From positions 310,001-374,000 of the forward strand of contig NZ_WEGJ01000001.1 of the NCBI RefSeq assembly GCF_009604385.1: a stretch of 64,000 bases of DNA, read 5' to 3'. Position numbers and translations under genes: made by a program. The notes beneath the pieces are model-generated. The model made no database searches. It saw only the letters and a list, made by a program, of their open reading frames with translations, and had not been told where the DNA came from. Below are positions 17,753-25,225 of the stretch, piece after piece; position 1 is the stretch's first letter, and every line of letters starts with the position of its first letter. The stretch comes from Streptomyces smaragdinus (GTDB lineage Bacteria; Actinomycetota; Actinomycetes; Streptomycetales; Streptomycetaceae).

Positions 17753-17848
17753 ATGTTCGAGGACTCCGGTTCCTCGGTGATTCTCTGCGGTTCCGCGATG
17801 AGCGTCATGCACGAACGGGACGAAGCCGTTGCGTGGCCCGTGCGGTGA
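17753..17848 (+). pseudogene. Small ORF, possibly a fragment of an AAA ATPase gene
   Basis: A 31-codon ORF has a very good ribosome site (AAGGAAGGGGA before ATG 17753). Its sequence SGSSVILCGSAMSVMHE resembles the sensor segment of COG1672-type AAA ATPases with a DUF234 tail (LCGSAMSVM motif). The remaining sequence diverges at once. It may be a relic that acquired a start by chance, or a real micropeptide; the match favours a relic. Confidence 0.4.
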
Positions 17849-17978
17849 TCGATCAGGGCCGGCTTGGCACGAGCATCGGCGGGTCCGGTCGCCCGTCCGC
17901 GCCGGCGCAAACCGATCTCGCCGTCGAGGACGGCGTCCGAAGTTGACGCCGGTCGGATGTGAGTGGTTAATTACTTAT

Positions 17979-18524
17979 ATGGAGACGAAGACGAGGCAGC
18001 GTTCCACCGCCGACGAGCGCCGGGCGACGGTCATGCGTACGGCGATCGGGACGTTCGCCGAGCGCGGGTACTACGGGACCTCGACGATGGACGTGGCCAA
18101 GGCGGCCGGCATCTCGCAGGGCTATCTGTACCGGCTCTTCAAGGACAAGGAGACGCTGTTCGCCGCCTTGGTCGATCACTGCTCGGACCTGCTGCGGGCG
18201 AGCGCCGCGGCGGCTGTCGCATCGGTGCGGAGTACCGACCCCGAAGTGGTGCTCGCGGCGCTGACGGCCTCGTACGCCGAGGTCATCGCCGACCGCGAGG
18301 TATTGATGATCCTCAAGCACGCGGAGTGCAGCGCGAGCGAGCCGGTCATCGGTGAGGCGGTCCGCACCTGTTACGCCAAGCAGGTCGAGTATGTCCGTGC
18401 CGTCTCCGGCGCCTCGGACGAGCAGATCCGCCGGTACTTCGCCGACGGCCTCCTCGGCAACGTCATGATGGCGATCGGCGCCGCCTCCGTCGACGCTCCC
18501 TGGGCGCGCACCCTGCGCGCCTGA
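17979..18524 (+). CDS. TetR-family regulator of the adjacent exporter
   Basis: A 181-residue TetR/AcrR repressor. The helix-turn-helix is at about residues 34-53 (TSTMDVAKAAGISQGYLYRL), followed by a typical helical effector-binding domain. A TTGACG (17943) and a TTAATT (17967) 18 bp apart sit so close to ATG 17979 that the transcript has a very short leader or none. A rho-independent terminator follows, then an operator-like repeat before the DHA2 exporter gene. It is therefore the likely drug-responsive repressor of that exporter. Confidence 0.92.
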   Translation: METKTRQRSTADERRATVMRTAIGTFAERGYYGTSTMDVAKAAGISQGYLYRLFKDKETLFAALVDHCSDLLRASAAAAVASVRSTDPEVVLAALTASYAEVIADREVLMILKHAECSASEPVIGEAVRTCYAKQVEYVRAVSGASDEQIRRYFADGLLGNVMMAIGAASVDAPWARTLRA

Positions 18525-18540
18525 GCGGGCACCGCCCCGC

Positions 18541-18568
18541 GGGCCGCTGCCGAGCGGCCCATTTTTTT
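18541..18568 (+). terminator. Rho-independent terminator
   Basis: GGGCCGCT pairs with AGCGGCCC over a GCCG loop and is followed by ATTTTTTT. It lies 16 bp after the TetR stop. It is the only terminator in the window I found with a full T-tract. Confidence 0.9.
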
Positions 18569-18578
18569 CGACCATTAT

Positions 18579-18598
18579 GTAAGCGGTCAACCGCATAC
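18579..18598. promoter_or_regulatory. Imperfect palindrome, likely TetR operator of the exporter gene
   Basis: GTAAGCGG and CCGCATAC surround TCAA, pairing at seven of eight positions. It lies about 40 bp before the exporter start and just after the TetR terminator, where an exporter promoter is expected. Operator function is inferred from position. Confidence 0.6.
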
Positions 18599-18635
18599 TT
18601 AGAAGGCACTCAGATCTCAGAGAGGTCGTCTCTCC

Positions 18636-20078
18636 ATGTCCTCACCGTCCATACGGCGCGGCCCCGGGCTGCTGCTGGCCCTGCTGGCGTTCGCACAGTT
18701 CATCAGCGCCATCGACTACAACATCGTCTACGTCGCCCTTCCGGAGATCGGTCGCGAGGTCGGCTTCGACCCGCAGAACCTCCAGTGGGTCGTCAGCGGC
18801 TACGCGGTCGCCTACGGCGGCTTCCTGCTGCTGGGGGGCCGGGCCGCCGACCTCCTCGGCCAGCGTCGCATGTTCATCACCGCCCTCTCCCTGTACGGGC
18901 TGGCCTCCCTGGCCGGAGGGCTCGCCGGCAGCCCCGGCCTGCTGGTGGCCGCCCGTGCTGTCCAGGGCCTGGGCGGCGCGTTCCTGCTGCCCGCCACGCT
19001 CTCCCTGATCGCCACCACCTTCGCCGAAGGCGCCCAGCGCACCCGGGCCCTCGCCGTCTGGGGTGGTGCCGGAGCGGTCGGTCTCGCGCTCGGCTCCCTG
19101 CTGGGCGGCATCCTGACCAACTACCTCGGCTGGGAAGCCGTCTTCTACGTCAATGTCCCGCTAGCCCTGTGCGCCGCGGCCGCAGCCGTTGCCATCATCC
19201 CCGCCGACGCCCCCCGCGAGCGCGGCCGCAGCTTCGACATCACCGGCGCGCTGACCGCCACGATCGGCTTCACCGCCCTCGTGTTCGGCGTCGTCCAGGG
19301 CCCCGACGCGGGCTGGGGCTCCGCCGAAACCCTCATCGCCCTCTTCGGCGGCGCGCTGTTCATCGGGCTGTTCCTTCTCGTCGAGGCCCGCACCGCCCAC
19401 CCGCTGATGCCGCCGCGCCTGTTCCGCAACCGCAGCCTGGTCGCCGCGATGGGTATCACCTTCGTCTTCATGGGCACGTTCGGTGCCCAGTACTACTTCT
19501 TCACCGTCTACTTGCAGAACGTCCGCGGCTACGGCGCCCTGGCCACCGGCCTCGCCTTCATCCCCTCCGCCCTGGTCGGCATGGTTGGGACCAAGCTGAG
19601 TGAGGCGCTGCTCGGCAAGGTCGGCCCCCGCACCACGATCGTCATCGGCCTGCTCGTCGGCGCCGCCGGTATGGCTGTGCTGGCCTCGGCCATGTCCCCC
19701 ACCGGCGGTTACCCGATCCTGCTGCCCGGCGTGATCTTGCTCAGCCTGGGCCAGGGCATCAACTGGACCGCGATGTTCGTCGCCGCCACCAGCGGCGTCG
19801 ACGCCCGCAACCAGGGCATCGCGTCCGCCATGGCCTCCACCACCCAGCAGATCGGCTCCGCCGTCGGCCTGGCAGTCCTGGTCGCGATCGCCAACGCCGG
19901 CGTCCACACCACCACCGGCCCGGACCTCGTCCCCGGTCTACGCACCGCGGGATTCACCGCCGCCGCCCTCACCCTCCTCGGCATCGGAATCGCCCTGACC
20001 TTGCGCCACCCCACCTCCACCCCGGCACACGCCACGACCAGCACAGAGCAGCGAACGCGGTCCGACATCGCCGCTTGA
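18636..20078 (+). CDS. DHA2-family MFS multidrug exporter
   Basis: A 480-residue integral membrane protein with about 14 hydrophobic segments. Typical motifs include QWVVSGYAVAYGGFLLLGGR after the first helix and the DLLGQRRMF motif A loop. The family exports drugs or antibiotics in exchange for protons. The gene is preceded by its own TetR regulator with an operator-like repeat and followed by a strong hairpin at 20129. The substrate is unknown. Confidence 0.92.
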   Translation: MSSPSIRRGPGLLLALLAFAQFISAIDYNIVYVALPEIGREVGFDPQNLQWVVSGYAVAYGGFLLLGGRAADLLGQRRMFITALSLYGLASLAGGLAGSPGLLVAARAVQGLGGAFLLPATLSLIATTFAEGAQRTRALAVWGGAGAVGLALGSLLGGILTNYLGWEAVFYVNVPLALCAAAAAVAIIPADAPRERGRSFDITGALTATIGFTALVFGVVQGPDAGWGSAETLIALFGGALFIGLFLLVEARTAHPLMPPRLFRNRSLVAAMGITFVFMGTFGAQYYFFTVYLQNVRGYGALATGLAFIPSALVGMVGTKLSEALLGKVGPRTTIVIGLLVGAAGMAVLASAMSPTGGYPILLPGVILLSLGQGINWTAMFVAATSGVDARNQGIASAMASTTQQIGSAVGLAVLVAIANAGVHTTTGPDLVPGLRTAGFTAAALTLLGIGIALTLRHPTSTPAHATTSTEQRTRSDIAA

Positions 20079-20128
20079 ACGTCCGTGAACCGTTCCTGAA
20101 GCGAATCTGATCCGGACTCGAGCCGCAT

Positions 20129-20161
20129 CGATCGTCCCCGCCCGCCAGGCGGGGACGATCG
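20129..20161. terminator. Hairpin after the exporter gene
   Basis: CGATCGTCCCCGCC pairs perfectly with GGCGGGGACGATCG over a five-base loop, 51 bp after the exporter stop. No T-run. Confidence 0.8.
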
Positions 20162-20256
20162 ACGGTATCGGTATCGGTGACAGCGCCCCAGGAATTCCCC
20201 GAGTACGGCCAGTCGGCGCTGTCACCGTCCGTAGCCAATATGTGGGTAGCCCCAGC

Positions 20257-20365
20257 AGTACCGGTCATCGCAGGTGAGGGTCTCCCCGATGTCGAGCGCC
20301 ACGCAGGTAATCACCGAGGCAGCCTACGGTGTTGGCCGGAGCCGACTCGGTCCCGAAGGGGACCG
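20257..20365 (-). pseudogene. HAD-phosphatase 5' segment, copy 3
   Basis: About 110 bp carry the same upstream region and start as the other two copies (VALDIGETLTCDDRY), then break off into unrelated sequence. The rest of 20162-20492 holds no gene I can support. Confidence 0.75.
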
Positions 20366-20492
20366 TTCCCTTCTGGAGCCGTGGGGTGGCCCGACATCGT
20401 CGTCCGCGACCGCGACCAGCCGATGCCGGGGGTGCCCCGTCCTGTCCACGTCGCCCCCTTGCGCAAGGTCGCCGGGCGAGACACGGGACCGA

Positions 20493-21275
20493 TCACGTCA
20501 CCCGGCCCACGAGCACGGAGACCTGGACCCTTTCGAGGTACGGGCCGGACGGGAGTGACCAGCGCATCCGTTCGGCAAGCGCCGGCCGATCGTCCGGCAG
20601 TTCGTCTGCGGGGATCGCGGAGTAGACGCCGCCGAGGAGCTCGTCGAAGCTGAGCTCATCGCTGTAGTCGATCAGCGTCTCCCGCACATCCGTGAACCCT
20701 GCGGCCCGGAGCGCGTCCGCATACCGACGCCGGTCGCGCGCGCTGGTCCCGCAGGTCGCCTCCAGCCTCGTGCCGAAGTGATCCTCCAGACAGCCCCGCA
20801 GAGCGCGCGACCAGGCACAGTCCTGCAGCCACAACGGTGTGCCGTTGGCCACCACGGCAACACCCCCTCCCGGGCGAGACAGCGGCACCAGCCTGCGGAA
20901 CAGCTCCTCGTACCCCATCCAATGCAGTGCCTGCCCGATCACCGTCATCGCCAGGGACCTCTGTCCCACCAGCGCCCCCACCGCGGGAACGTCACTGTCG
21001 GCGCCCAGCACCCATGTCACATTGCGCACGCCCTGCCCCGCGGCCGTTTCCGCAGCCAGCCGGAGCATGTCCGGTTCCGGGTCCATCCCGATGACGGAAC
21101 GAACCCGGGCAGAGAGCGGGAGAGCGAGCTGGCCGGTGCCACACCCCAGGTCCAGCACGATGTCCTCGGCATCCAGCGCGAACGCTGCCCGCAGAGCCTC
21201 GATGACCGCGGGCGGATAGCCGCGGCGGTACTTCGCGTAGTACTCGGCGACCTCACCACTGAAACCCAGAGCCAT
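20493..21275 (-). CDS. Class I SAM-dependent methyltransferase
   Basis: A 260-residue cytosolic enzyme. SAM motif I is VLDLGCGTGQLALPL, preceded by the YRRGYPP motif common in this subgroup, and GMDPEPDM forms motif II. ATG 21275 with CTGAGGGG just upstream is preferred to the open frame to 21365. The YRRGYPP plus HWMGYEELF pattern occurs in small-molecule methyltransferases of unknown substrate. It is monocistronic. Confidence 0.88.
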   Translation of the reverse strand: MALGFSGEVAEYYAKYRRGYPPAVIEALRAAFALDAEDIVLDLGCGTGQLALPLSARVRSVIGMDPEPDMLRLAAETAAGQGVRNVTWVLGADSDVPAVGALVGQRSLAMTVIGQALHWMGYEELFRRLVPLSRPGGGVAVVANGTPLWLQDCAWSRALRGCLEDHFGTRLEATCGTSARDRRRYADALRAAGFTDVRETLIDYSDELSFDELLGGVYSAIPADELPDDRPALAERMRWSLPSGPYLERVQVSVLVGRVT

Positions 21276-21438
21276 ACCCCTCAGCCTGACAAGACCGGGC
21301 TGATGAGGACAGCTCCCCAGCACGCCGATAGCTACCAGCAGAACAGAAGACCGCCGCCACGACACCCCATGTCTCCGACGGGGCTCAGCACCAATGAAGG
21401 GACCGGACGAAGACGCCCAGGTCAGAGTCCGTGAGTAT

Positions 21439-21849
21439 CTACGAGTTGGACCAGGCGCGAGTGGACAGCACCAGCAGATAGCCGTCGGGGTCCCGAAGAG
21501 TCACGCCCCAGGTGTCCCAGTACGGATTGTGGGCGGGCACTCGCTTGCCGCCGTGCCGCTCGAGCTGCTCCACGAGGGAGTCGGGTACGGGTTCGCCGAG
21601 GTAGATGACCAGCAGGTCTTCAACGGTCGGCCGAGGTTCCAGAGGAGCGGCAGGATCGTGAACGAGTTCCAGATGCCAGTGGGCCCCCGGCCAGCCGACC
21701 ATCAGGAGCGAACTCTGGCCCGGGGTGCCGTCCGCCTCATGCCGGTACAGGACGTCGAGGCCGAGACCGGAAACCCAGAATCGTTCAACCGTTCGAAGGT
21801 TGCGTGAGGGTCGGGCGATGCGGATGTGAGCTGTGGCGTCGGCCGACAT
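21439..21849 (-). CDS. VOC-family (glyoxalase/bleomycin-resistance fold) protein
   Basis: A 136-residue protein with two beta-alpha-beta-beta-beta units. Likely metal-ligand positions are His in ATAHIRIARP, Glu in HWHLELVHDP, and the C-terminal DPDGYLLVL. ATG 21849 has a GAGGTAGAA ribosome site; the longer frame to 21906 is not used. The family includes lyases, dioxygenases and drug-binding resistance proteins. No specific role can be assigned. Confidence 0.85.
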   Translation of the reverse strand: MSADATAHIRIARPSRNLRTVERFWVSGLGLDVLYRHEADGTPGQSSLLMVGWPGAHWHLELVHDPAAPLEPRPTVEDLLVIYLGEPVPDSLVEQLERHGGKRVPAHNPYWDTWGVTLRDPDGYLLVLSTRAWSNS

Positions 21850-22016
21850 TTCTACCTCGCGATCAGGGCGGGCCCAGCATGAATCAGTGGCTGTGCCCCT
21901 GGGCATGGACAGCAGTGAGCTTAGAGATCAAGGGGCCATGTGCCATCGGGCGCTGGTCCTAGTCCCAGTTGTCGCAGGTGAATGCCCCTGGCCTGCACCC
22001 CCGCCGAGACGGCACG

Positions 22017-22447
22017 GTCCTCTTGGAGCCGTAGCCGCCGGGTGTCCGCTTGCTGCCCTTCGCGCCGATCGGCAGCGACAGGCGTTGCTCGATCGTCGCG
22101 ACACCGGCCTGAAGGTTCTGGATGTGTGCGTGCTGCCCGCGCCGGGCCAGCCCCCACTGATCATGCGAAGCCTTCGTGATCGACCCCGCCCACCGCGACG
22201 ACGACAACGGCGTCAACGCCCGCTTACGCACCGCCCACGACTCGGCCGAATACGCCGCCCCGTCCGCACAACGCCGCTTCAGATCCGCCAACACCAGCGA
22301 GCCCAGATGCGCGCCCACCTGCCGCAACACCTCCACGTCCCCGGGCGTGAGGTGCTTCAGACGGGTACGCACCGACACCCCGGACGGACCCGCCACCACG
22401 AACGACTCCGCCAACACCCGCACCACACCACCCCCCACCCAGACCAA
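22017..22447 (-). pseudogene. N-terminal fragment of a TnpB-like transposase
   Basis: The minus strand reads LTPGDVEVLRQVGAHLGSL, SSSRWAGSITKASHDQW and IEQRLSLPIGAKGSKR. This is the N-terminal part of IS200/IS605-type OrfB (TnpB-like) proteins of streptomycetes. It stops at GGYGSKRT, before the RuvC-like catalytic half. Its 5' side abuts a GNAT gene that has lost its own 5' end, so an insertion followed by deletion probably created this junction. Confidence 0.65.
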
Positions 22448-22541
22448 CCCGGCCCTCTGCCGTGATCAACGACCCGGGCCCGCAATAGTCACCCCATCGG
22501 ACAAACCTGCAGACGCCGCACGGGGGCTGTCCCGGCGCGTC

Positions 22542-23117
22542 ATGGAGCGGCTGCTCGAGCGGGCGGGGCGCGCGCAGGTGACGCTGGTCGCCACCAAGGC
22601 CGGGCGGCCGCTGTACGAGAAACTCGGGTTCGGCGCCACCGCCACCAACACCATGTACGTGGGGCACCCCACCAGCGTGACCCCGGACGGGCGGTCGAGG
22701 GCCGCCACGACCGGTGACCTCCCCGGCATCCTCGAGCTGGACCAGCGGGCCATGGGCGTCGACCGGGCGGCGCTGCTGGTACGGCTCTTCGACTACACCG
22801 AGCGGCTGTACGTCGTGGAGCGTGCCGACCGCGTCGTCGCCTACGGCGGTGCCTGGCGCGGCTCCGACAAGGTGATCGTCGGCCCCCTCATTGCCGAGCG
22901 GACCGACGACGCCCTCGCCCTCCTCGACGACCTCGCGGCGTCAGTCCGCGGCAGCTTCCGGCTCGAGGCGCACAGCGAACGGCCGCACCTCGTCCGGTGG
23001 GCTGTCGCGCACGGTCTGCGGGAGCAGGCCGTCATCACCCCGATGGCGCTGCGCGACGAGCCGCTCCCCGGAGAGCGGGGGCTGTGGCATCTCCCGCTCT
23101 CCGTCGCCGTCAACTGA
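22542..23117 (+). CDS. GNAT acetyltransferase lacking its N-terminal part
   Basis: The reading starts inside a GNAT fold: RGLSRRVMERLLERAG, then GRPLYEKLGF (the end of the acetyl-CoA domain). A complete C-terminal domain of the Acetyltransf_18 type follows (DYTERLYVVERADRVVAYGG, LVRWAVAHGL). The first 80 or so residues of the normal protein are missing, replaced by TnpB-like sequence upstream. ATG 22542 would give 191 residues, but the gene is probably not functional. It converges with the exporter gene, nine bp apart. Confidence 0.65.
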   Translation: MERLLERAGRAQVTLVATKAGRPLYEKLGFGATATNTMYVGHPTSVTPDGRSRAATTGDLPGILELDQRAMGVDRAALLVRLFDYTERLYVVERADRVVAYGGAWRGSDKVIVGPLIAERTDDALALLDDLAASVRGSFRLEAHSERPHLVRWAVAHGLREQAVITPMALRDEPLPGERGLWHLPLSVAVN

Positions 23118-23125
23118 CGGAGCTG

Positions 23126-24646
23126 TCAACTGACCGTGCTCTCCGCGGCCTCCGCCTCCGTCTCCGCGGCACGCTTTGGCCCCAGCGCCGAGATCGCGAC
23201 CGCCGTCACCGCGAGCACCCCCGCCGACGTCAGATACGCCATCCCGTACCCATCCACGAACGCCTCCACGGCCACCCGCCCCAGCTGCCCTTCTCCCAGC
23301 CGCAGCGCCACGGCCAGGGACTCCTGCGCCGCGTGCACCGCCCCGTCGGGCAGCTGGGGCGGCGCGTGGTCCGCAACCCCCTGCCGGTACCCGTCGTTGA
23401 GTACGCTTCCCAGCACCGCGATCCCCAGCGTGCCGCCGACCTCCCGCGCGGCGTCGTTCACCGCGGACGCCACGCCCTGCTTGCGCCCCGGCAGCGCCGC
23501 CACGATCGACGTCGTCGCCGGCGCCGTGGCCAGCGCCATCCCCGCGCCGACCGGCAGCAGCCCGGCCAGCACCAGCCAGTACGAGCTCCCGGCGTCCAGC
23601 CCCGCCAGCACCAGCACCCCGGCGGCGATCAGCAGCAGCCCCACGACCGCCGGAATCCGCCCGCCGACCCGGGCCACCAGATGCGGCGCCCGGCGCGACA
23701 CCCCGCCCAGGACCAGCCCCATCGGCGTCATGGCCAGCCCCGCCTCGAGCGCCGTATAGCCCAGGACCAGCTGCAGATACTGCAGCACGATGAAGACCAT
23801 CCCGAAGAACACGAAGAACTGCACGGTGATCGACAGCACCCCGGCGGCGAAGCCCCGTACCCGCAGCAGCCGCGGATCGAGCATCGGCTCCGCCGCCCGC
23901 AGACTCCACGCCAGCCACAGCACCGCGCACACCAGCCCGAGGCCGTACCCGCCCAGGGTGACCGGATCCGTCCACCCCCGATGCGGCCCCTCGATCGTCG
24001 CGTAGACGATCCCCGCCAGCGCCAGCGACGACAACAGCCCGCCGACGGAGTCGATCCGCGGAGCACCGGCTTCCCGCGAGTCGGGGATGACAAACACGGC
24101 CGCCGCCAGCGTCAGCGCAGCCAGCAGCCCGCCGAAGACGAAGACGGACGGCCACGCGAACCACTCCAGCAGCAGCCCGGACGTCAGCAGCCCGAACACC
24201 GCCCCCGCGCCCGCCACCCCGATCCACGCGCCGACCGCCTTCCCCCGCTCGGCGGCGGAAAACGAACTGGTGATGATCGACAGTGTCGTCGGCATCACCA
24301 GCGCCGCCCCCACCCCCGACACCCCACGGCACGCGATGACGGCCTCCGGCGAATCGACGGCCGCCGCGCAGAAAGCACCCAGCGCGAACACCGCCAGCCC
24401 CACCACCAGCACCGGCTTACGCCCGAACCGGTCGCCGATCGCCCCCGCCGGCAGCAGCAGCCCCGCGAAGACCAGGGCGTACGCGTCGACGATCCACTGC
24501 AGCTGCGTCTGATCGGCCCCCGTGTCCCGGGCCAGCCCCGGCAGCGCGACGTTCAGCGACGGCACGGCGGACACCACGACGGCGAGGGCGACCAGCACGA
24601 CCGGGAGTATGAAACGGGATGGGGCGGTAGTACGTACGGAACTCAT
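23126..24646 (-). CDS. DHA2-family MFS exporter
   Basis: A 506-residue membrane protein with about 14 transmembrane segments. LQWIVDAYALVFAGLLLPAG and DRFGRKPVLV are motif A features, and RGVSGVGAALVMPTTLS is the DHA2 motif C-like region. ATG 24646 has GGAGG five bases upstream; an adjacent GTG would crowd the ribosome site. It begins 25 bp after trmO on the same strand and is probably co-transcribed. It likely exports small toxic molecules; the substrate is unknown. Confidence 0.92.
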   Translation of the reverse strand: MSSVRTTAPSRFILPVVLVALAVVVSAVPSLNVALPGLARDTGADQTQLQWIVDAYALVFAGLLLPAGAIGDRFGRKPVLVVGLAVFALGAFCAAAVDSPEAVIACRGVSGVGAALVMPTTLSIITSSFSAAERGKAVGAWIGVAGAGAVFGLLTSGLLLEWFAWPSVFVFGGLLAALTLAAAVFVIPDSREAGAPRIDSVGGLLSSLALAGIVYATIEGPHRGWTDPVTLGGYGLGLVCAVLWLAWSLRAAEPMLDPRLLRVRGFAAGVLSITVQFFVFFGMVFIVLQYLQLVLGYTALEAGLAMTPMGLVLGGVSRRAPHLVARVGGRIPAVVGLLLIAAGVLVLAGLDAGSSYWLVLAGLLPVGAGMALATAPATTSIVAALPGRKQGVASAVNDAAREVGGTLGIAVLGSVLNDGYRQGVADHAPPQLPDGAVHAAQESLAVALRLGEGQLGRVAVEAFVDGYGMAYLTSAGVLAVTAVAISALGPKRAAETEAEAAESTVS

Positions 24647-24671
24647 CACAACCTCCGGACGAAACGAACAA

Positions 24672-25121
24672 TCAGTAGTAACCGCGCATGAGCTCCGTGG
24701 CCCACTTCGGCTGCCGGACCTCGTCCAGCACCCCGAACTCGGCCATATACGGCTTGATGTCCAGCACCGGCGTCCCGTCGATCGCGTCGAGGCCCGCCAC
24801 GTGCACCTCCACCCCGTCGACCCCCAGCAGCCGGCAGCGCGAGACCCCGAGCCTGTTGGGCCGGTTCTTGCCGCGCTGGGCGAAGATTCCGACGGCCGGC
24901 CAGTCGGGGTTGCCCCGGGGCCGGCGGGCGCCGGTGTGGATGTCGTCCGGGTCCACCAGATGGAACGCGAACACCACCTCCAGATGCGAGAACTCGTCCA
25001 GCCCCGCCAGCGCTTCCGGCCCGTAGCCGGTCAGCCGGATGACGGCACGCTCCACACCCCAGTCGTCGTCGTACGGATCAGGCCGCCCCCCGACGACCAG
25101 CCCCACGGGTTCCAGTTCCAT
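24672..25121 (-). CDS. trmO: tRNA m6t6A37 methyltransferase TrmO (TsaA/YaeB family)
   Basis: A 149-residue protein with the TsaA beta-barrel signature: DEFSHLEVVFAFHL, RGNPDWPAVGIFAQRGKNRP and NRLGVSRCRLLGVDG, and DIKPYM near the end. In E. coli TrmO N6-methylates t6A at position 37 of tRNA-Thr. ATG 25121 has GGAGGAGG upstream; the frame extends to 25253 but with non-family sequence. The MFS gene follows 25 bp on. Family assignment is firm; activity on tRNA in this host is inferred. Confidence 0.88.
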   Translation of the reverse strand: MELEPVGLVVGGRPDPYDDDWGVERAVIRLTGYGPEALAGLDEFSHLEVVFAFHLVDPDDIHTGARRPRGNPDWPAVGIFAQRGKNRPNRLGVSRCRLLGVDGVEVHVAGLDAIDGTPVLDIKPYMAEFGVLDEVRQPKWATELMRGYY

Positions 25122-25225
25122 GCGCTCCTCCTCCACCACCGGCTGCGGTACAGCCGACGGTAGGGAGCGCACCCCGGTACGCGGATCTGTCACCGGTACC
25201 GGGATTGACCCCGTAGGTTGACAGG

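Noticed and set aside
16988..17812. Upstream extension of the DUF4241 frame
   Set aside because: It runs through the HAD pseudogene, part of which happens to be in the same frame; GTG 16987 has its own ribosome site.
22941..24332. 463-codon Gly/Ala/Arg-rich minus-strand frame
   Set aside because: A different frame of the DHA2 exporter region, with composition typical of an off-frame translation.
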